Positions 1 to 8,501 of a stretch of 34,711 bases of DNA are shown piece after piece. Source of the stretch: an uncultured Alphaproteobacteria bacterium (GTDB lineage: Bacteria > Pseudomonadota > Alphaproteobacteria > Caulobacterales > Caulobacteraceae); contig CALETE010000045.1 of the NCBI GenBank assembly GCA_937920085.1, positions 1 through 34,711 of the forward strand, given 5' to 3'. Position 1 is the stretch's first letter. The number at the start of each line of letters is the position of its first letter. A program made the translations under genes and the position numbers. The notes under the pieces were generated by a model that was not told where the DNA came from, did no database searches, and saw only the letters and a list, made by a program, of their open reading frames with translations.

Positions 1-380
1 GAGTCTTCCACGCCCGCCGTGCGGTGTTTCACGAGCTCGCGATATTCGGGATCCCGCACCATTTCGACGAAGGCGTCAGGGGACGGATATTGCGCAATGA
101 AGCAAATGTCCCAGGCCTCGGATTGGGGGCCCGTGACCATGACCTGGGGCTTGCCTGCCCAAATCTGAACACCGCCGACCCGCTTGAAGATATGGGCGGT
201 GGTGCGGCCATAGGCGCGATAGGCCTCTAGACCCGTGACGCCCTTGCCGTGATCTGGGTGGTCTTCCGGATAGGTCGCCAGGGGTTTGACCTTGATCAGG
301 TTAAGCATGTGGATCGGCTGATCGCTGGGCAGATTGCGAAATTGCGCCCAGGCCTCGCGGTCAGGATCAATATAGCCCAT
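1..380 (-). CDS. DUF1330 (NIPSNAP-like) protein, C-terminus cut by window edge
   Basis: The minus-strand frame is open from an ATG at 380 to the window edge, giving about 126 residues without a stop. The translation begins MGYIDPDREAWAQFRN and continues with PIHMLNLIKVK, a YRAYG segment and a WDICFIAQYPS segment. This is the pattern of the small ferredoxin-fold DUF1330 family, whose biochemical role is unknown. A GGGAGG ribosome binding site lies about six bases before the ATG, which fixes the start. The gene is divergent from carA and has no obvious functional link to it. The family call is by recognition only; the missing C-terminus lies outside the window. Confidence 0.75.
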   Translation of the reverse strand, partial: MGYIDPDREAWAQFRNLPSDQPIHMLNLIKVKPLATYPEDHPDHGKGVTGLEAYRAYGRTTAHIFKRVGGVQIWAGKPQVMVTGPQSEAWDICFIAQYPSPDAFVEMVRDPEYRELVKHRTAGVED

Positions 381-440
381 GATGGTCCTCCCAAAGTTTC
401 TCGCTTTTTGATGCCATAGGTCAGTCCGTTTCGCGACTCA

Positions 441-467
441 TTGACCCGAGGGGCGTGAAACTCTACC
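441..467 (+). promoter_or_regulatory. candidate housekeeping promoter for carA
   Basis: TTGACC at 441-446 and TCTACC at 462-467 are separated by 15 bases. This loosely fits the alphaproteobacterial housekeeping -35 and -10 pattern. The element sits about 65 bases before the carA start, in the divergent space shared with the DUF1330 gene. The assignment is tentative. Confidence 0.3.
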
Positions 468-531
468 TACGCCGCCGTTTGCCCAGAAGGTCTCATCCGA
501 GATCGCGGGTGCCTTCAAGGAGACTCCGACC

Positions 532-1704
532 ATGAGCGAACTCTTGCCTGGGGTCACCGGAGTCCTGGTTCTAGCCAATGGAACCGTTCTGCAAGGCGTC
601 GGCGTTGGCGCGGAGGGATCAGCCCTCGGCGAGGTGTGCTTCAACACTGCCATGACCGGCTATCAGGAAATCCTGACCGACCCGTCCTACATGGCCCAGA
701 TCATCGCCTTCACCTTCCCCCATGTGGGCAATGTCGGCACCAACCTGGAAGACCTTGAGCAGATGTCCGGGGCTGCCGAGACCGCCGCCCGGGGTGCCAT
801 CTTCCGCGATGTGCCGACCGCGCCCGCAAATTGGCGTGCAGACTCTGATCTCGACAGCTGGATGAAGCGCCGCGGGATTGTCGGTCTAGCCGGTGTCGAC
901 ACCCGCGCCCTGACCCGAGTCATCCGTGAGACCGGCATGCCGCACGGGGTGATCGCCCATGCGAAAGACGGCAAGTTCGATATTCCGGCCCTGAAGGCTC
1001 AGGCCGCAGCTTGGTCTGGCCTCGAGGGCATGGACCTTGCCAAGGACGCCACCTGCCGTCAGGCCTTCACCTATTCCGAGGGGCTCTATTCTTGGCCGGA
1101 AGGCTATGCCAAGCCCGGCGCGACCCGGTTCAAGGTCGTGGTCATGGATTTTGGTGTGAAGCGCAACATCCTGCGGTCCCTGGTTTCGATCGGTGCTGAG
1201 GTGACGGTGGTGCCCGCCACGACCTCGGCGGAAGACATTCTGGCCCACAATCCAGACGGCGTCATGCTGTCCAACGGACCGGGCGATCCCGCTGCGACCG
1301 GCGTCTACGCCGTACCTGTAATCAAGAAGCTGGTTGCCAGCGGCGTGCCGGTGTTTGGGATCTGTCTGGGTCACCAGATGATGGCCCTGGCCCTGGGTGC
1401 CAAGACTGTGAAGATGGAACAGGGCCACCACGGGGCCAACCATCCTGTGAAGGACCTGACCACTGGCAAGGTGGAGATTGTCTCCATGAACCACGGCTTC
1501 ACTGTGGATCGCGATAGCCTCCCAGAGGGCGTTGAGGAAACCCACATTTCATTGTTCGATGGCACCAATGCGGGCCTAGGCCTCAAGGGCAAGCCGGTGT
1601 TTAGCGTGCAGCATCACCCTGAAGCTTCGCCCGGACCGACGGACTCCCTCTACCTCTTCCAGCGTTTCGCAGACCTGATGGACCTGGCCAAGGCACCTGC
1701 CTAG
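532..1704 (+). CDS. carA: carbamoyl-phosphate synthase small subunit (glutaminase)
   Basis: CarA hydrolyses glutamine and passes ammonia to CarB to make carbamoyl phosphate for pyrimidine and arginine synthesis in the cytoplasm. At 390 residues it has the usual length. The N-terminal CarA domain (GEVCFNTAMTGYQEILTDPS) is followed by a class I glutamine amidotransferase domain. The catalytic Cys is about residue 278 in GICLGHQM, and the His/Glu pair is at about 362/364 in QHHPEA, so the triad is complete. AAGGAG at 517-522 precedes the ATG by nine bases. The stop is one base from the stop of the convergent anti-sigma gene. carB is on the same strand but about 2 kb downstream, beyond a sigma/anti-sigma pair and a cold-shock gene, so the two subunits are not in one operon. 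Confidence 0.97.
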   Translation: MSELLPGVTGVLVLANGTVLQGVGVGAEGSALGEVCFNTAMTGYQEILTDPSYMAQIIAFTFPHVGNVGTNLEDLEQMSGAAETAARGAIFRDVPTAPANWRADSDLDSWMKRRGIVGLAGVDTRALTRVIRETGMPHGVIAHAKDGKFDIPALKAQAAAWSGLEGMDLAKDATCRQAFTYSEGLYSWPEGYAKPGATRFKVVVMDFGVKRNILRSLVSIGAEVTVVPATTSAEDILAHNPDGVMLSNGPGDPAATGVYAVPVIKKLVASGVPVFGICLGHQMMALALGAKTVKMEQGHHGANHPVKDLTTGKVEIVSMNHGFTVDRDSLPEGVEETHISLFDGTNAGLGLKGKPVFSVQHHPEASPGPTDSLYLFQRFADLMDLAKAPA

Positions 1705-1705
1705 C

Positions 1706-2401
1706 CTAGATCTTGGTCAGGGCCCCCTTGGCCACCACAGGGCCCGTCGGCCCGATGGTTTTAGATCCACCAGGGGCCTCAACGGAAATGGCGAGGGTCG
1801 CCTGGGTGTCGGTTAAGCCCGCCGCCGGAGGTGCCAACGGGATCTTCACAGAAGCCCCGACCGGTACGAAGCCGAGCGGCCTGGGCTTGCCATCTGCTGG
1901 GATCAGCCAGAGCTGGTGGACGTGACCCGGATCTGTCCCCGGGGGCACGAGGGACGAGATGACGACGGCCTGTCGCTGGGGATCATAGGCCGCGACAAAC
2001 AGGTGCTGGCCCTGGGCGGTGTCCAGCTTGGCGCTGAGCATGGGCGGAGGCGCGGCTGGCGCCAGGGGCCCCTGCAGGACGATGACAGCTATGGCGGCCA
2101 AGCTTGCCGCAGCCAGCCCCAGCCCACTGATCGCCGCACCGCGCCATAGGCGCAGAGACCGGTTATCATTTGCCGGCAGGGCGCGCTCGATACGGGTCCA
2201 TAGCTCTGCCGAAGGCTCTATGGGCTTGAGGCGGTCCGCCAAGGGGGCAAGCCGATAGCGCCAGGCAACCACCAGGCGGGCAAAGGCAAAATCCTGTGCC
2301 ATGCGGCGCTCGGCCAGGACGCGATTTGGGGCATCCAGCACGCCCAGGGCATGCTCGGCGGCCAGGGCTTCGTCATCAGGCAGTTCGGGTTCCTGGCTCA
2401 T
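1706..2401 (-). CDS. anti-sigma factor, RskA family
   Basis: This single-pass membrane protein of about 231 residues has an acidic N-terminal cytoplasmic part (EALAAEHALGVLDAP), typical of RskA/ChrR-like anti-sigma factors. One hydrophobic segment at about residues 89-109 is followed by a Pro/Ala stretch and a C-terminal RskA domain (LWLIPADGKPRPLGF). Such proteins hold an ECF sigma factor inactive until a signal triggers their proteolysis. The ATG at 2401 overlaps the stop of the upstream sigma gene as ATGA, so the two are translationally coupled. A GTG at 2413 is an alternative start that adds four residues. The inducing signal cannot be told from the sequence. Confidence 0.88.
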   Translation of the reverse strand: MSQEPELPDDEALAAEHALGVLDAPNRVLAERRMAQDFAFARLVVAWRYRLAPLADRLKPIEPSAELWTRIERALPANDNRSLRLWRGAAISGLGLAAASLAAIAVIVLQGPLAPAAPPPMLSAKLDTAQGQHLFVAAYDPQRQAVVISSLVPPGTDPGHVHQLWLIPADGKPRPLGFVPVGASVKIPLAPPAAGLTDTQATLAISVEAPGGSKTIGPTGPVVAKGALTKI

Positions 2402-3009
2402 GGCTCCAGACACCCCCTAAGTTTCAGCAGGCCGCGCCGGATCCAGCTCTTGATGGTTCCGAGGGGTATATCCAGGCGCAAGGCGATGGCTTCGTATGTC
2501 ACGCCCTCGAAGAAGGCTGTGCGGATCACGCCCTGGGTGCGCGCATCCAGCTGGGACAGGCACGCATTTAGGGCCTCTACAGACTGGGCGGTCTCGAGGC
2601 GCGCTTCGGCACCGGGTGACTTATCCGCAATCTCCATGTCTTCAACCTGGGCAGCAAGGGCGAGAGGGCCCCGGGCCCGCAGCCGATCAATCGCGCGGTT
2701 CCGCGCAATGGTCGAAATCCATGTCATGACGCTGGCCCGCCCCGCCTCAAAGCGATCAGCGCGACGCCAGATCGTCAGATAAACCTCCTGCAACACGTCT
2801 TCGCTCTCGTCCCTGCTGGAAAGGATACGAAGGCAGACGGCAAAAAGCTTCGCAGAGGTTGCTTGATAAAGCTGGCGCAGGGCAGCGCGATCTCCCCCGG
2901 CTATGCGGGGAATGAGGGCGGATAGTGGATCTGAGCTTAAAGTGGGGGACACAGGGGCCTTCAATTTCAAAGCAACCGGGACGCTGCCTGCATCCCCTGC
3001 GTCCAGCAA
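2398..3009 (-). CDS. ECF-type sigma-70 factor (SigK-like)
   Basis: The protein has a sigma region 2 at about residues 46-113, with the core-binding segment DESEDVLQEVYLTIW and the -10 recognition segment VMTWISTIARNRAIDRLR. Region 4 is at about 140-203, with the helix-turn-helix TYEAIALRLDIPLGTIKSWI. There is no region 1 or 3, as expected for the ECF group. Together with its overlapping RskA-type partner it matches the SigK/RskA class. The start is uncertain: the TTG at 3009 gives 203 residues but has no clear ribosome binding site. A later start, such as the GTG at about 2952 before SPTLSSDP, would remove a poorly conserved N-terminus. I could not identify an autoregulatory promoter. Confidence 0.9.
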   Translation of the reverse strand: MLDAGDAGSVPVALKLKAPVSPTLSSDPLSALIPRIAGGDRAALRQLYQATSAKLFAVCLRILSSRDESEDVLQEVYLTIWRRADRFEAGRASVMTWISTIARNRAIDRLRARGPLALAAQVEDMEIADKSPGAEARLETAQSVEALNACLSQLDARTQGVIRTAFFEGVTYEAIALRLDIPLGTIKSWIRRGLLKLRGCLEP

Positions 3010-3218
3010 GCAGCAAATTTCGAAACCCTATTACAGCAACGTCAGAAACCTAGTCTTGCCAATGGCTTTTTCTTGATCCATGGTGAATGGGTCAAACTCG
3101 TAGGTTCGGCTGACTTTCGACGCTTCATTCCGATGCACCGGACCTGCCCCCTCGAACTTTGATCCTGTTCGGTCGAGCTTGGCCGTTCGGGCAAATCTAT
3201 CCAAGGACTCATATCTCT

Positions 3219-3425
3219 ATGTCTACCGGCACCGTGAAGTGGTTTAACGGCACCAAGGGCTACGGCTTTATTCAACCTGATGAAGGCGGCGCGGACGTCT
3301 TCGTTCATATTTCGGCCGTGGAACGCGCCGGACTTCGTTCTTTGAACGAAGGCCAAAAGGTTACCTATGAGCTCGAGCGCGACAAGCGCAGCGGCAAGAT
3401 GTCCGCGGGCAATCTGCAGGTCTAG
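3219..3425 (+). CDS. cold-shock domain protein, CspA family
   Basis: This 68-residue protein is a single cold-shock domain. It carries the RNP1-like KGYGFIQP and RNP2-like VFVHIS motifs, and binds single-stranded RNA or DNA, usually as an RNA chaperone. The ATG at 3219 begins MSTGTVKWFNG, the normal family N-terminus, and AAGGA lies at 3203-3207. A longer open frame back to 3159 adds residues not found in the family and is rejected. The gene stands alone between the sigma operon and carB and is followed directly by two terminator hairpins, so it is probably monocistronic and highly transcribed. Confidence 0.95.
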   Translation: MSTGTVKWFNGTKGYGFIQPDEGGADVFVHISAVERAGLRSLNEGQKVTYELERDKRSGKMSAGNLQV

Positions 3426-3473
3426 CAACCGCGACCGGCGGACCCTGAAAAGTCCAAAGGATGAAAGACCATG

Positions 3474-3508
3474 ACGGGCTGGCGGAAACGCCGGCCCGTT
3501 TCTTTTTT
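3474..3508 (+). terminator. Rho-independent terminator 1 after the cold-shock gene
   Basis: An 11-base-pair stem (3474-3484 with 3489-3499, one G-T pair) is closed by a GAAA tetraloop and followed by TTTCTTTTTT. It lies about 50 bases downstream of the cold-shock stop codon. Confidence 0.88.
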
Positions 3509-3518
3509 GTGGCATGAG

Positions 3519-3552
3519 GCGGGTCGGCGGCAACACCGGCCCGCTTCTTTTT
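3519..3552 (+). terminator. Rho-independent terminator 2, near-copy of terminator 1
   Basis: A nine-base-pair stem (3519-3527 with 3536-3544, one T-G pair) is followed by TTCTTTTTG. It resembles the preceding terminator closely. Its outer pair is G-C where the first has A-T, a compensated change that supports the structure. Confidence 0.8.
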
Positions 3553-3687
3553 GTCTCGATGAGGACAGAACGTCCCCTCGCCGCTTGCGCCATCCCGACT
3601 CCCTCTCTAAACGGGCGTCTTAACCTACAGATTGAACGGGCAAGGCGCGCCAACAGCGCGGCCGCCCTTTTGCGCGAACGGAATTTG

Positions 3688-6600
3688 ATGCCCAAACGCA
3701 CCGACATATCTTCGATCCTGATCATCGGCGCGGGCCCCATCGTCATCGGGCAGGCCTGCGAATTCGACTATTCAGGGGTCCAGGCCTGTAAAGCGCTTCG
3801 CGCGGAGGGCTATCGGATCATTTTGGTCAATTCCAATCCCGCCACCATCATGACCGATCCGGATGTGGCCGATGCGACCTATATCGAGCCCATCACCCCA
3901 GAAATGGTCGAAAAGATCATCGCCAAGGAGCGGCCCGACGCCCTTCTGCCAACCATGGGCGGTCAAACGGCCCTGAACACCGCCCTAGCTCTGGAAGCCT
4001 CTGGTGCCCTGGCAAAGTACGGGGTCGAAATGATCGGCGCCAAGGCTGACGTGATCGACAAGGCCGAAGACCGTCAGAAGTTCCGCGATGCCATGGACAA
4101 GCTGGGTCTTGAGAGCCCCAAGTCCAAGGCTGCCCACACCATGGACGAAGCCCTGGAAGGCCTCGACTTCGTCGGTCTGCCCGCCATTGTTCGCCCCTCC
4201 TTCACCCTGGCAGGAACCGGCGGCGGCATTGCCTACAATATGGAAGAGTTCCGCGAGATTGTGGAGCGGGGCCTGGACCTATCACCCACCACCGAAGTGC
4301 TGATCGAAGAGAGTGTGCTGGGCTGGAAGGAGTATGAGATGGAGGTCGTCCGCGACAAGGCGGACAACTGCATCATCGTCTGCTCCATCGAAAATATTGA
4401 TCCGATGGGCGTCCATACTGGCGACTCCATCACCGTCGCCCCGGCCCTGACCCTGACGGACAAGGAATACCAGATCATGCGGTCGGCCTCGATCGCCGTC
4501 CTGCGGGAGATCGGCGTCGAGACCGGCGGCTCCAACGTCCAGTTCGCGGTCAATCCTGCTGACGGTCGGATGGTGGTCATTGAGATGAACCCCCGGGTGT
4601 CACGGTCCTCGGCACTAGCCTCCAAGGCCACCGGCTTTCCCATCGCCAAGGTCGCGGCGCGTCTGGCTGTGGGCTACACCCTCGACGAGCTGATGAACGA
4701 TATCACCGGGGCAACCCCGGCCTCGTTTGAACCCAGCATCGACTATGTGGTCACCAAGATCCCGCGCTTTGCCTTTGAGAAATATCCCGGTTCGGAACCC
4801 CACCTGACCACGTCAATGAAGTCGGTGGGTGAAGTCATGGCCATTGGCCGGACCTTTAAGGAGAGCCTGCAGAAGGCCCTGCGTGGTCTTGAAACAGGCC
4901 TCAGCGGTTTAGATGAAGTCGATATTGAAGGCTCGGCTGATCCTGAAACCGGCCACGCTGCCATTGTCCGCGCCCTGGGTAACCCTACCCCAGACCGGCT
5001 GCGGGTTATCGCCCAGGCCTTCCGCCATGGCCTCAGCGTTGAAGAGGTCAATGCCGCCTGTTCCTATGAGCCTTGGTTCCTGCGTCAGATCCAGGAACTC
5101 GTGCGGGAAGAAGGTCTGATCCGCGCCAGCGGTCTGCCGACCACGGCCCAAGCCTTCCGGGCGCTGAAGGCCCAGGGCTTCTCTGACGCCCGCCTGTCTA
5201 TGCTGACCCGCATGGCAGAGGGCCAGGTCCGCGCTGCCCGTCAGGCCTTGGGCGTCCGTCCGGTCTATAAGCGCATCGACACCTGCGCCGGCGAGTTCCG
5301 CGCCGAAACCCCCTATATGTATTCCACTTATGAAACCGGCGTGTTGGGTCAGGAACCCGATTGCGAAAGCGAGCCGTCTGGGGCCCGCAAGGCGATCATC
5401 CTCGGCGGCGGTCCCAACCGGATCGGCCAGGGGATCGAGTTCGACTATTGCTGCTGCCACGCCGCCTTCGCCCTGGCCGATATCGGGGTGGAGTCGATCA
5501 TGGTCAACTGCAATCCAGAGACCGTGTCCACCGACTACGACACCTCAGACCGCCTCTATTTCGAACCCCTTACGGCCGAAGATGTCCTTGAGCTGATCGC
5601 CGTCGAACAGCGCGCCGGAACCCTACTAGGGGTCATTGTGCAGTTTGGCGGACAGACACCGCTGAAGCTGGCCCAAGCCTTAGAGGACGCCGGCATACCG
5701 ATCCTGGGCACCAGCCCAGACGCCATCGACCTGGCCGAAGATCGCGAGCGCTTCCAGCAGCTTCTGCACAAGCTGAAGATCGCCCAGCCCGTCAATGCCA
5801 TTGCCCGATCCAGGGATGAGGCCTTCGCTGGGGCCCACCAGGTCGGCTATCCGGTCGTCATCCGCCCATCCTATGTGCTTGGGGGCCGGGCCATGGAAAT
5901 CGTCCGCGATGACGAACAGCTGGAGCGCTATATCACCCATGCGGTGAAGGTCAGCGGCGACAGCCCGGTGCTGATCGATCAGTACCTCTCCCGGGCCACG
6001 GAAGTGGATGTGGACGCCCTTTGCGATGGCGAAACGGTCTTTGTCGCCGGTGTCATGGAGCACATTGAAGAGGCTGGGGTGCATTCTGGCGACAGCGCCT
6101 GTTCCCTGCCCCCCTTCTCGCTGAAGACAGAAACGATTGAAGAACTGAAGCGTCAGACCGAAGCCATGGCCTTCGCTCTGAATGTGCGCGGCCTGATGAA
6201 CGTGCAGTTCGCCATCGAAGAACCGCACTCTGAAAACCCCCGGATCTTCGTGCTGGAGGTCAATCCCCGGGCCAGCCGCACCGTGCCCTTCGTCGCCAAG
6301 ACCATTGGCGCCCCGATTGCCGCCATTGCCGCTAAGGTCATGGCCGGCGAAAGCTTGGCCAGCTTTGGCCTAACCGAACGGGTCTATGATCACGTGGCGG
6401 TCAAGGAAGCGGTCTTCCCCTTTGCCCGTTTCGCTGGGGTCGACACCATTTTGGGCCCCGAAATGCGTTCTACCGGCGAGGTCATGGGATTGGACTGGCA
6501 GCGCCCCGGCGGCACAAAGGCTGCAGCCTTTGCCAGGGCCTTTGCCAAGAGCCAGCTGGGCGGCGGGACTATCCTTCCGGAAGGCGGCACCGTATTTGTC

Positions 6601-6975
6601 TCCGTGAAGGAAACCGATAAGCCCTGGGTGGTTGAGCCTGTTCGGCTGCTTCTGCAGCAGGGCTTTAAGGTTCTGGCGACCAGCGGGACGGCGGCGCACC
6701 TGACCGCGAATGGCCTCAATGTTGAAACCGTAAAGAAGGTGCTGGAAGGTCGCCCACACGTGGTTGACGCCATGAAGAACGGCGGTGTCCAGCTGGTGTT
6801 CAACACCACGGAGGGCAAGCAGTCCCTCGCCGACAGCTATGCGATCCGCCGCACAGCCCTGATGATGAAGATCCCCTACTACACCACCACAGCTGGGGCT
6901 CTCGCAGCATCCCAGGCCATTGTGGAAATGGCCAATGGGGCCTTGGACGTCCGGCCACTACAGAGCTACGCCTAG
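3688..6975 (+). CDS. carB: carbamoyl-phosphate synthase large subunit
   Basis: CarB joins bicarbonate, ammonia from CarA and two ATP to give carbamoyl phosphate. The 1095 residues contain two homologous ATP-grasp halves. Each begins with a biotin-carboxylase-like N-lobe: IIGAGPIVIGQACEFDYSG in the first and ILGGGPNRIGQGIEFDY in the second. A C-terminal MGS-like regulatory domain follows (VFVSVKETDKPWVVEPVRLL onward). The start is the ATG at 3688 (MPKRTDISS), which gives the standard N-terminus. The longer open frame back to 3514 runs through terminator 2 and is not credible. The stop shares the tetranucleotide CTAG at 6972-6975 with the stop of the convergent acetyltransferase gene. Confidence 0.97.
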   Translation: MPKRTDISSILIIGAGPIVIGQACEFDYSGVQACKALRAEGYRIILVNSNPATIMTDPDVADATYIEPITPEMVEKIIAKERPDALLPTMGGQTALNTALALEASGALAKYGVEMIGAKADVIDKAEDRQKFRDAMDKLGLESPKSKAAHTMDEALEGLDFVGLPAIVRPSFTLAGTGGGIAYNMEEFREIVERGLDLSPTTEVLIEESVLGWKEYEMEVVRDKADNCIIVCSIENIDPMGVHTGDSITVAPALTLTDKEYQIMRSASIAVLREIGVETGGSNVQFAVNPADGRMVVIEMNPRVSRSSALASKATGFPIAKVAARLAVGYTLDELMNDITGATPASFEPSIDYVVTKIPRFAFEKYPGSEPHLTTSMKSVGEVMAIGRTFKESLQKALRGLETGLSGLDEVDIEGSADPETGHAAIVRALGNPTPDRLRVIAQAFRHGLSVEEVNAACSYEPWFLRQIQELVREEGLIRASGLPTTAQAFRALKAQGFSDARLSMLTRMAEGQVRAARQALGVRPVYKRIDTCAGEFRAETPYMYSTYETGVLGQEPDCESEPSGARKAIILGGGPNRIGQGIEFDYCCCHAAFALADIGVESIMVNCNPETVSTDYDTSDRLYFEPLTAEDVLELIAVEQRAGTLLGVIVQFGGQTPLKLAQALEDAGIPILGTSPDAIDLAEDRERFQQLLHKLKIAQPVNAIARSRDEAFAGAHQVGYPVVIRPSYVLGGRAMEIVRDDEQLERYITHAVKVSGDSPVLIDQYLSRATEVDVDALCDGETVFVAGVMEHIEEAGVHSGDSACSLPPFSLKTETIEELKRQTEAMAFALNVRGLMNVQFAIEEPHSENPRIFVLEVNPRASRTVPFVAKTIGAPIAAIAAKVMAGESLASFGLTERVYDHVAVKEAVFPFARFAGVDTILGPEMRSTGEVMGLDWQRPGGTKAAAFARAFAKSQLGGGTILPEGGTVFVSVKETDKPWVVEPVRLLLQQGFKVLATSGTAAHLTANGLNVETVKKVLEGRPHVVDAMKNGGVQLVFNTTEGKQSLADSYAIRRTALMMKIPYYTTTAGALAASQAIVEMANGALDVRPLQSYA

Positions 6976-7490
6976 AGCAACTTTGCCATTATGAAGTCGT
7001 CATAGTCGTTTGAGCCGACTTTGAACTTATGCTCGCCGACCTGGGTGAAGCCCTGACGGGCATAGAAGCCGATGGCGTTTTCATTGACGGCGTAAACGCT
7101 GAGCAAGAGGCGTTTGAACCCAGCCGCCTTGGCGCCTTCGATCACGGCGTCCAATAGTCGCGCGCCCAGTCCGCCCTTGTGGAAGCCCTGCAGCACATAA
7201 ATGCGTCGCAGCTCGATATCGGCGTCCCGCAGATCAAGTTCGACCTCGGCAGGCCCCAGGACGGCGTAGCCGACCGGAGCGCGGGTGCTTTCCAATTCCG
7301 CCAACCAGATCTGGTAGTCCGAACGCTCAAGCCATTCGGCATAGGTCGCGACACTGTGCGGGCCTTCGCAATGCTGAAGGATGTCACCCAAGGGCACGGT
7401 GTCGGCATAGGTTGCGAGCATGGTGGCTTGCCCCAGCAAAGACAGGGCCCTGGCGTCCGATGGACGGCACTTTCGGATCGCAATCGTCAT
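6972..7490 (-). CDS. GNAT family N-acetyltransferase
   Basis: This is a 172-residue single-domain acetyltransferase. The acetyl-CoA binding motif A region is IELRRIYVLQGFHKGGLGARLLDAVIEGAKAAG, with the pyrophosphate loop at HKGGLGARL. It is followed by LSVYAVNENAIGFYARQGF, the typical motif B. The ATG at 7490 is preceded by AGGAG. The open frame continues upstream to 7628 but that extension is not conserved-looking. The substrate is unknown; small-molecule or peptide amines are typical for this group. It is convergent with carB and divergent from the SDR gene. Confidence 0.9.
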   Translation of the reverse strand: MTIAIRKCRPSDARALSLLGQATMLATYADTVPLGDILQHCEGPHSVATYAEWLERSDYQIWLAELESTRAPVGYAVLGPAEVELDLRDADIELRRIYVLQGFHKGGLGARLLDAVIEGAKAAGFKRLLLSVYAVNENAIGFYARQGFTQVGEHKFKVGSNDYDDFIMAKLL

Positions 7491-7690
7491 GGTCTGGTCT
7501 CCTAGCGGCCCACACCTGAATAGACCGCCGCCGCCCAAATCGAGACGGCTTCGACCCCAGCCGAAATCAAGTCCAGTCGCAGGGTGGTAAAGGGCATTCT
7601 TAAGACCGTTGAATAGGCCCCTGGGCAATCACCTTTTCATCGGCTACCGATCTTTCCAGATCGCAAAACGTCGATAAGGGAGGACTACAC

Positions 7691-8491
7691 ATGGCGGGTC
7701 GAGTTCAAGGCAAGGTGGCCCTGGTCACCGGTGGATCCAGCGGCATTGGTCGTGCAGCGGCGGAACGACTGGCACAGGAAGGTGCCACCGTTGTCATCAC
7801 CGATCTGCAAGATGCCAAGGGCGGTGATGTCGTCGCAGCCATCCAGGCCATGGGCGGCAAGGCAGACTACCTGCATCATGACGTCACCCAAGAGCAGGCC
7901 TGGATCGACGTGATGGCCGCCATCAAGGCCAATCACGGCCGGCTCGATATTCTGGTCAATAATGCCGGCATCGGCATTTCAGCCTCAGTCCTCGACATGA
8001 GCCTCGCTGATTTTCAACGCCAGACTGCCATCAATGTCGACGGCGTTTTCTTGGGCTGCAAGCACGGCATTCCCCTGATGCGCGCCAGCGGCGACGGCGG
8101 CAGCATCATCAACATCTCTTCCATCGCTGGACTGAAGGGCTCGGCCATCCTTGCGGGCTATTGCGCCACCAAGGGTGCTGTCCGCCTCTTCACCAAGTCA
8201 GTGGCCATGGAATGCGCCAATGCCAAGGACGGCATTCGCTGCAACTCGGTTCACCCTGGCATTATCGAGACCCCGATCTGGGATTCCATCATCGGTACCG
8301 GCGAGATCGGCGATAATGCCCGGGCTCCGCGCAGCGCCACCCTCGACGCCATGACCGCGGACTCCGTGCCCCTGGGCGTCAAGGGTATGCCTGAAGACAT
8401 CGCCAACGGCATTCTCTGGCTGGCCAGCGACGAGAGCCGTTATGTCACAGGCGCTGAGCTGGTGATTGACGGGGGACTGACGGTCAAGTAG
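7691..8491 (+). CDS. SDR family NAD(P)-dependent oxidoreductase
   Basis: This is a classical short-chain dehydrogenase of 266 residues. It has the cofactor motif TGGSSGIG at about 13-20, NNAG at 90-93, and the catalytic Ser144, Tyr157 and Lys161 (YCATK). The C-terminus ends in VTGAELVIDGGLTVK, as in cyclopentanol, glucose or 3-ketoacyl reductase-like members. An Asp at about position 38 after the second strand suggests preference for NAD. The substrate cannot be assigned. The start has a strong GGGAGGA ribosome binding site. A small P-loop protein follows ten bases downstream, so the two may be cotranscribed. Confidence 0.93.
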   Translation: MAGRVQGKVALVTGGSSGIGRAAAERLAQEGATVVITDLQDAKGGDVVAAIQAMGGKADYLHHDVTQEQAWIDVMAAIKANHGRLDILVNNAGIGISASVLDMSLADFQRQTAINVDGVFLGCKHGIPLMRASGDGGSIINISSIAGLKGSAILAGYCATKGAVRLFTKSVAMECANAKDGIRCNSVHPGIIETPIWDSIIGTGEIGDNARAPRSATLDAMTADSVPLGVKGMPEDIANGILWLASDESRYVTGAELVIDGGLTVK

Positions 8492-8501
8492 CCGCAGTTC
8501 C

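Noticed and set aside
3514..3687. N-terminal extension of carB by 58 codons
   Set aside because: It runs through a terminator hairpin and adds residues absent from the family; the ATG at 3688 gives the normal N-terminus.
4909..5460. Long open frames on the opposite strand of carB
   Set aside because: They are antisense to strongly conserved coding sequence and show no family resemblance; high GC creates such frames.
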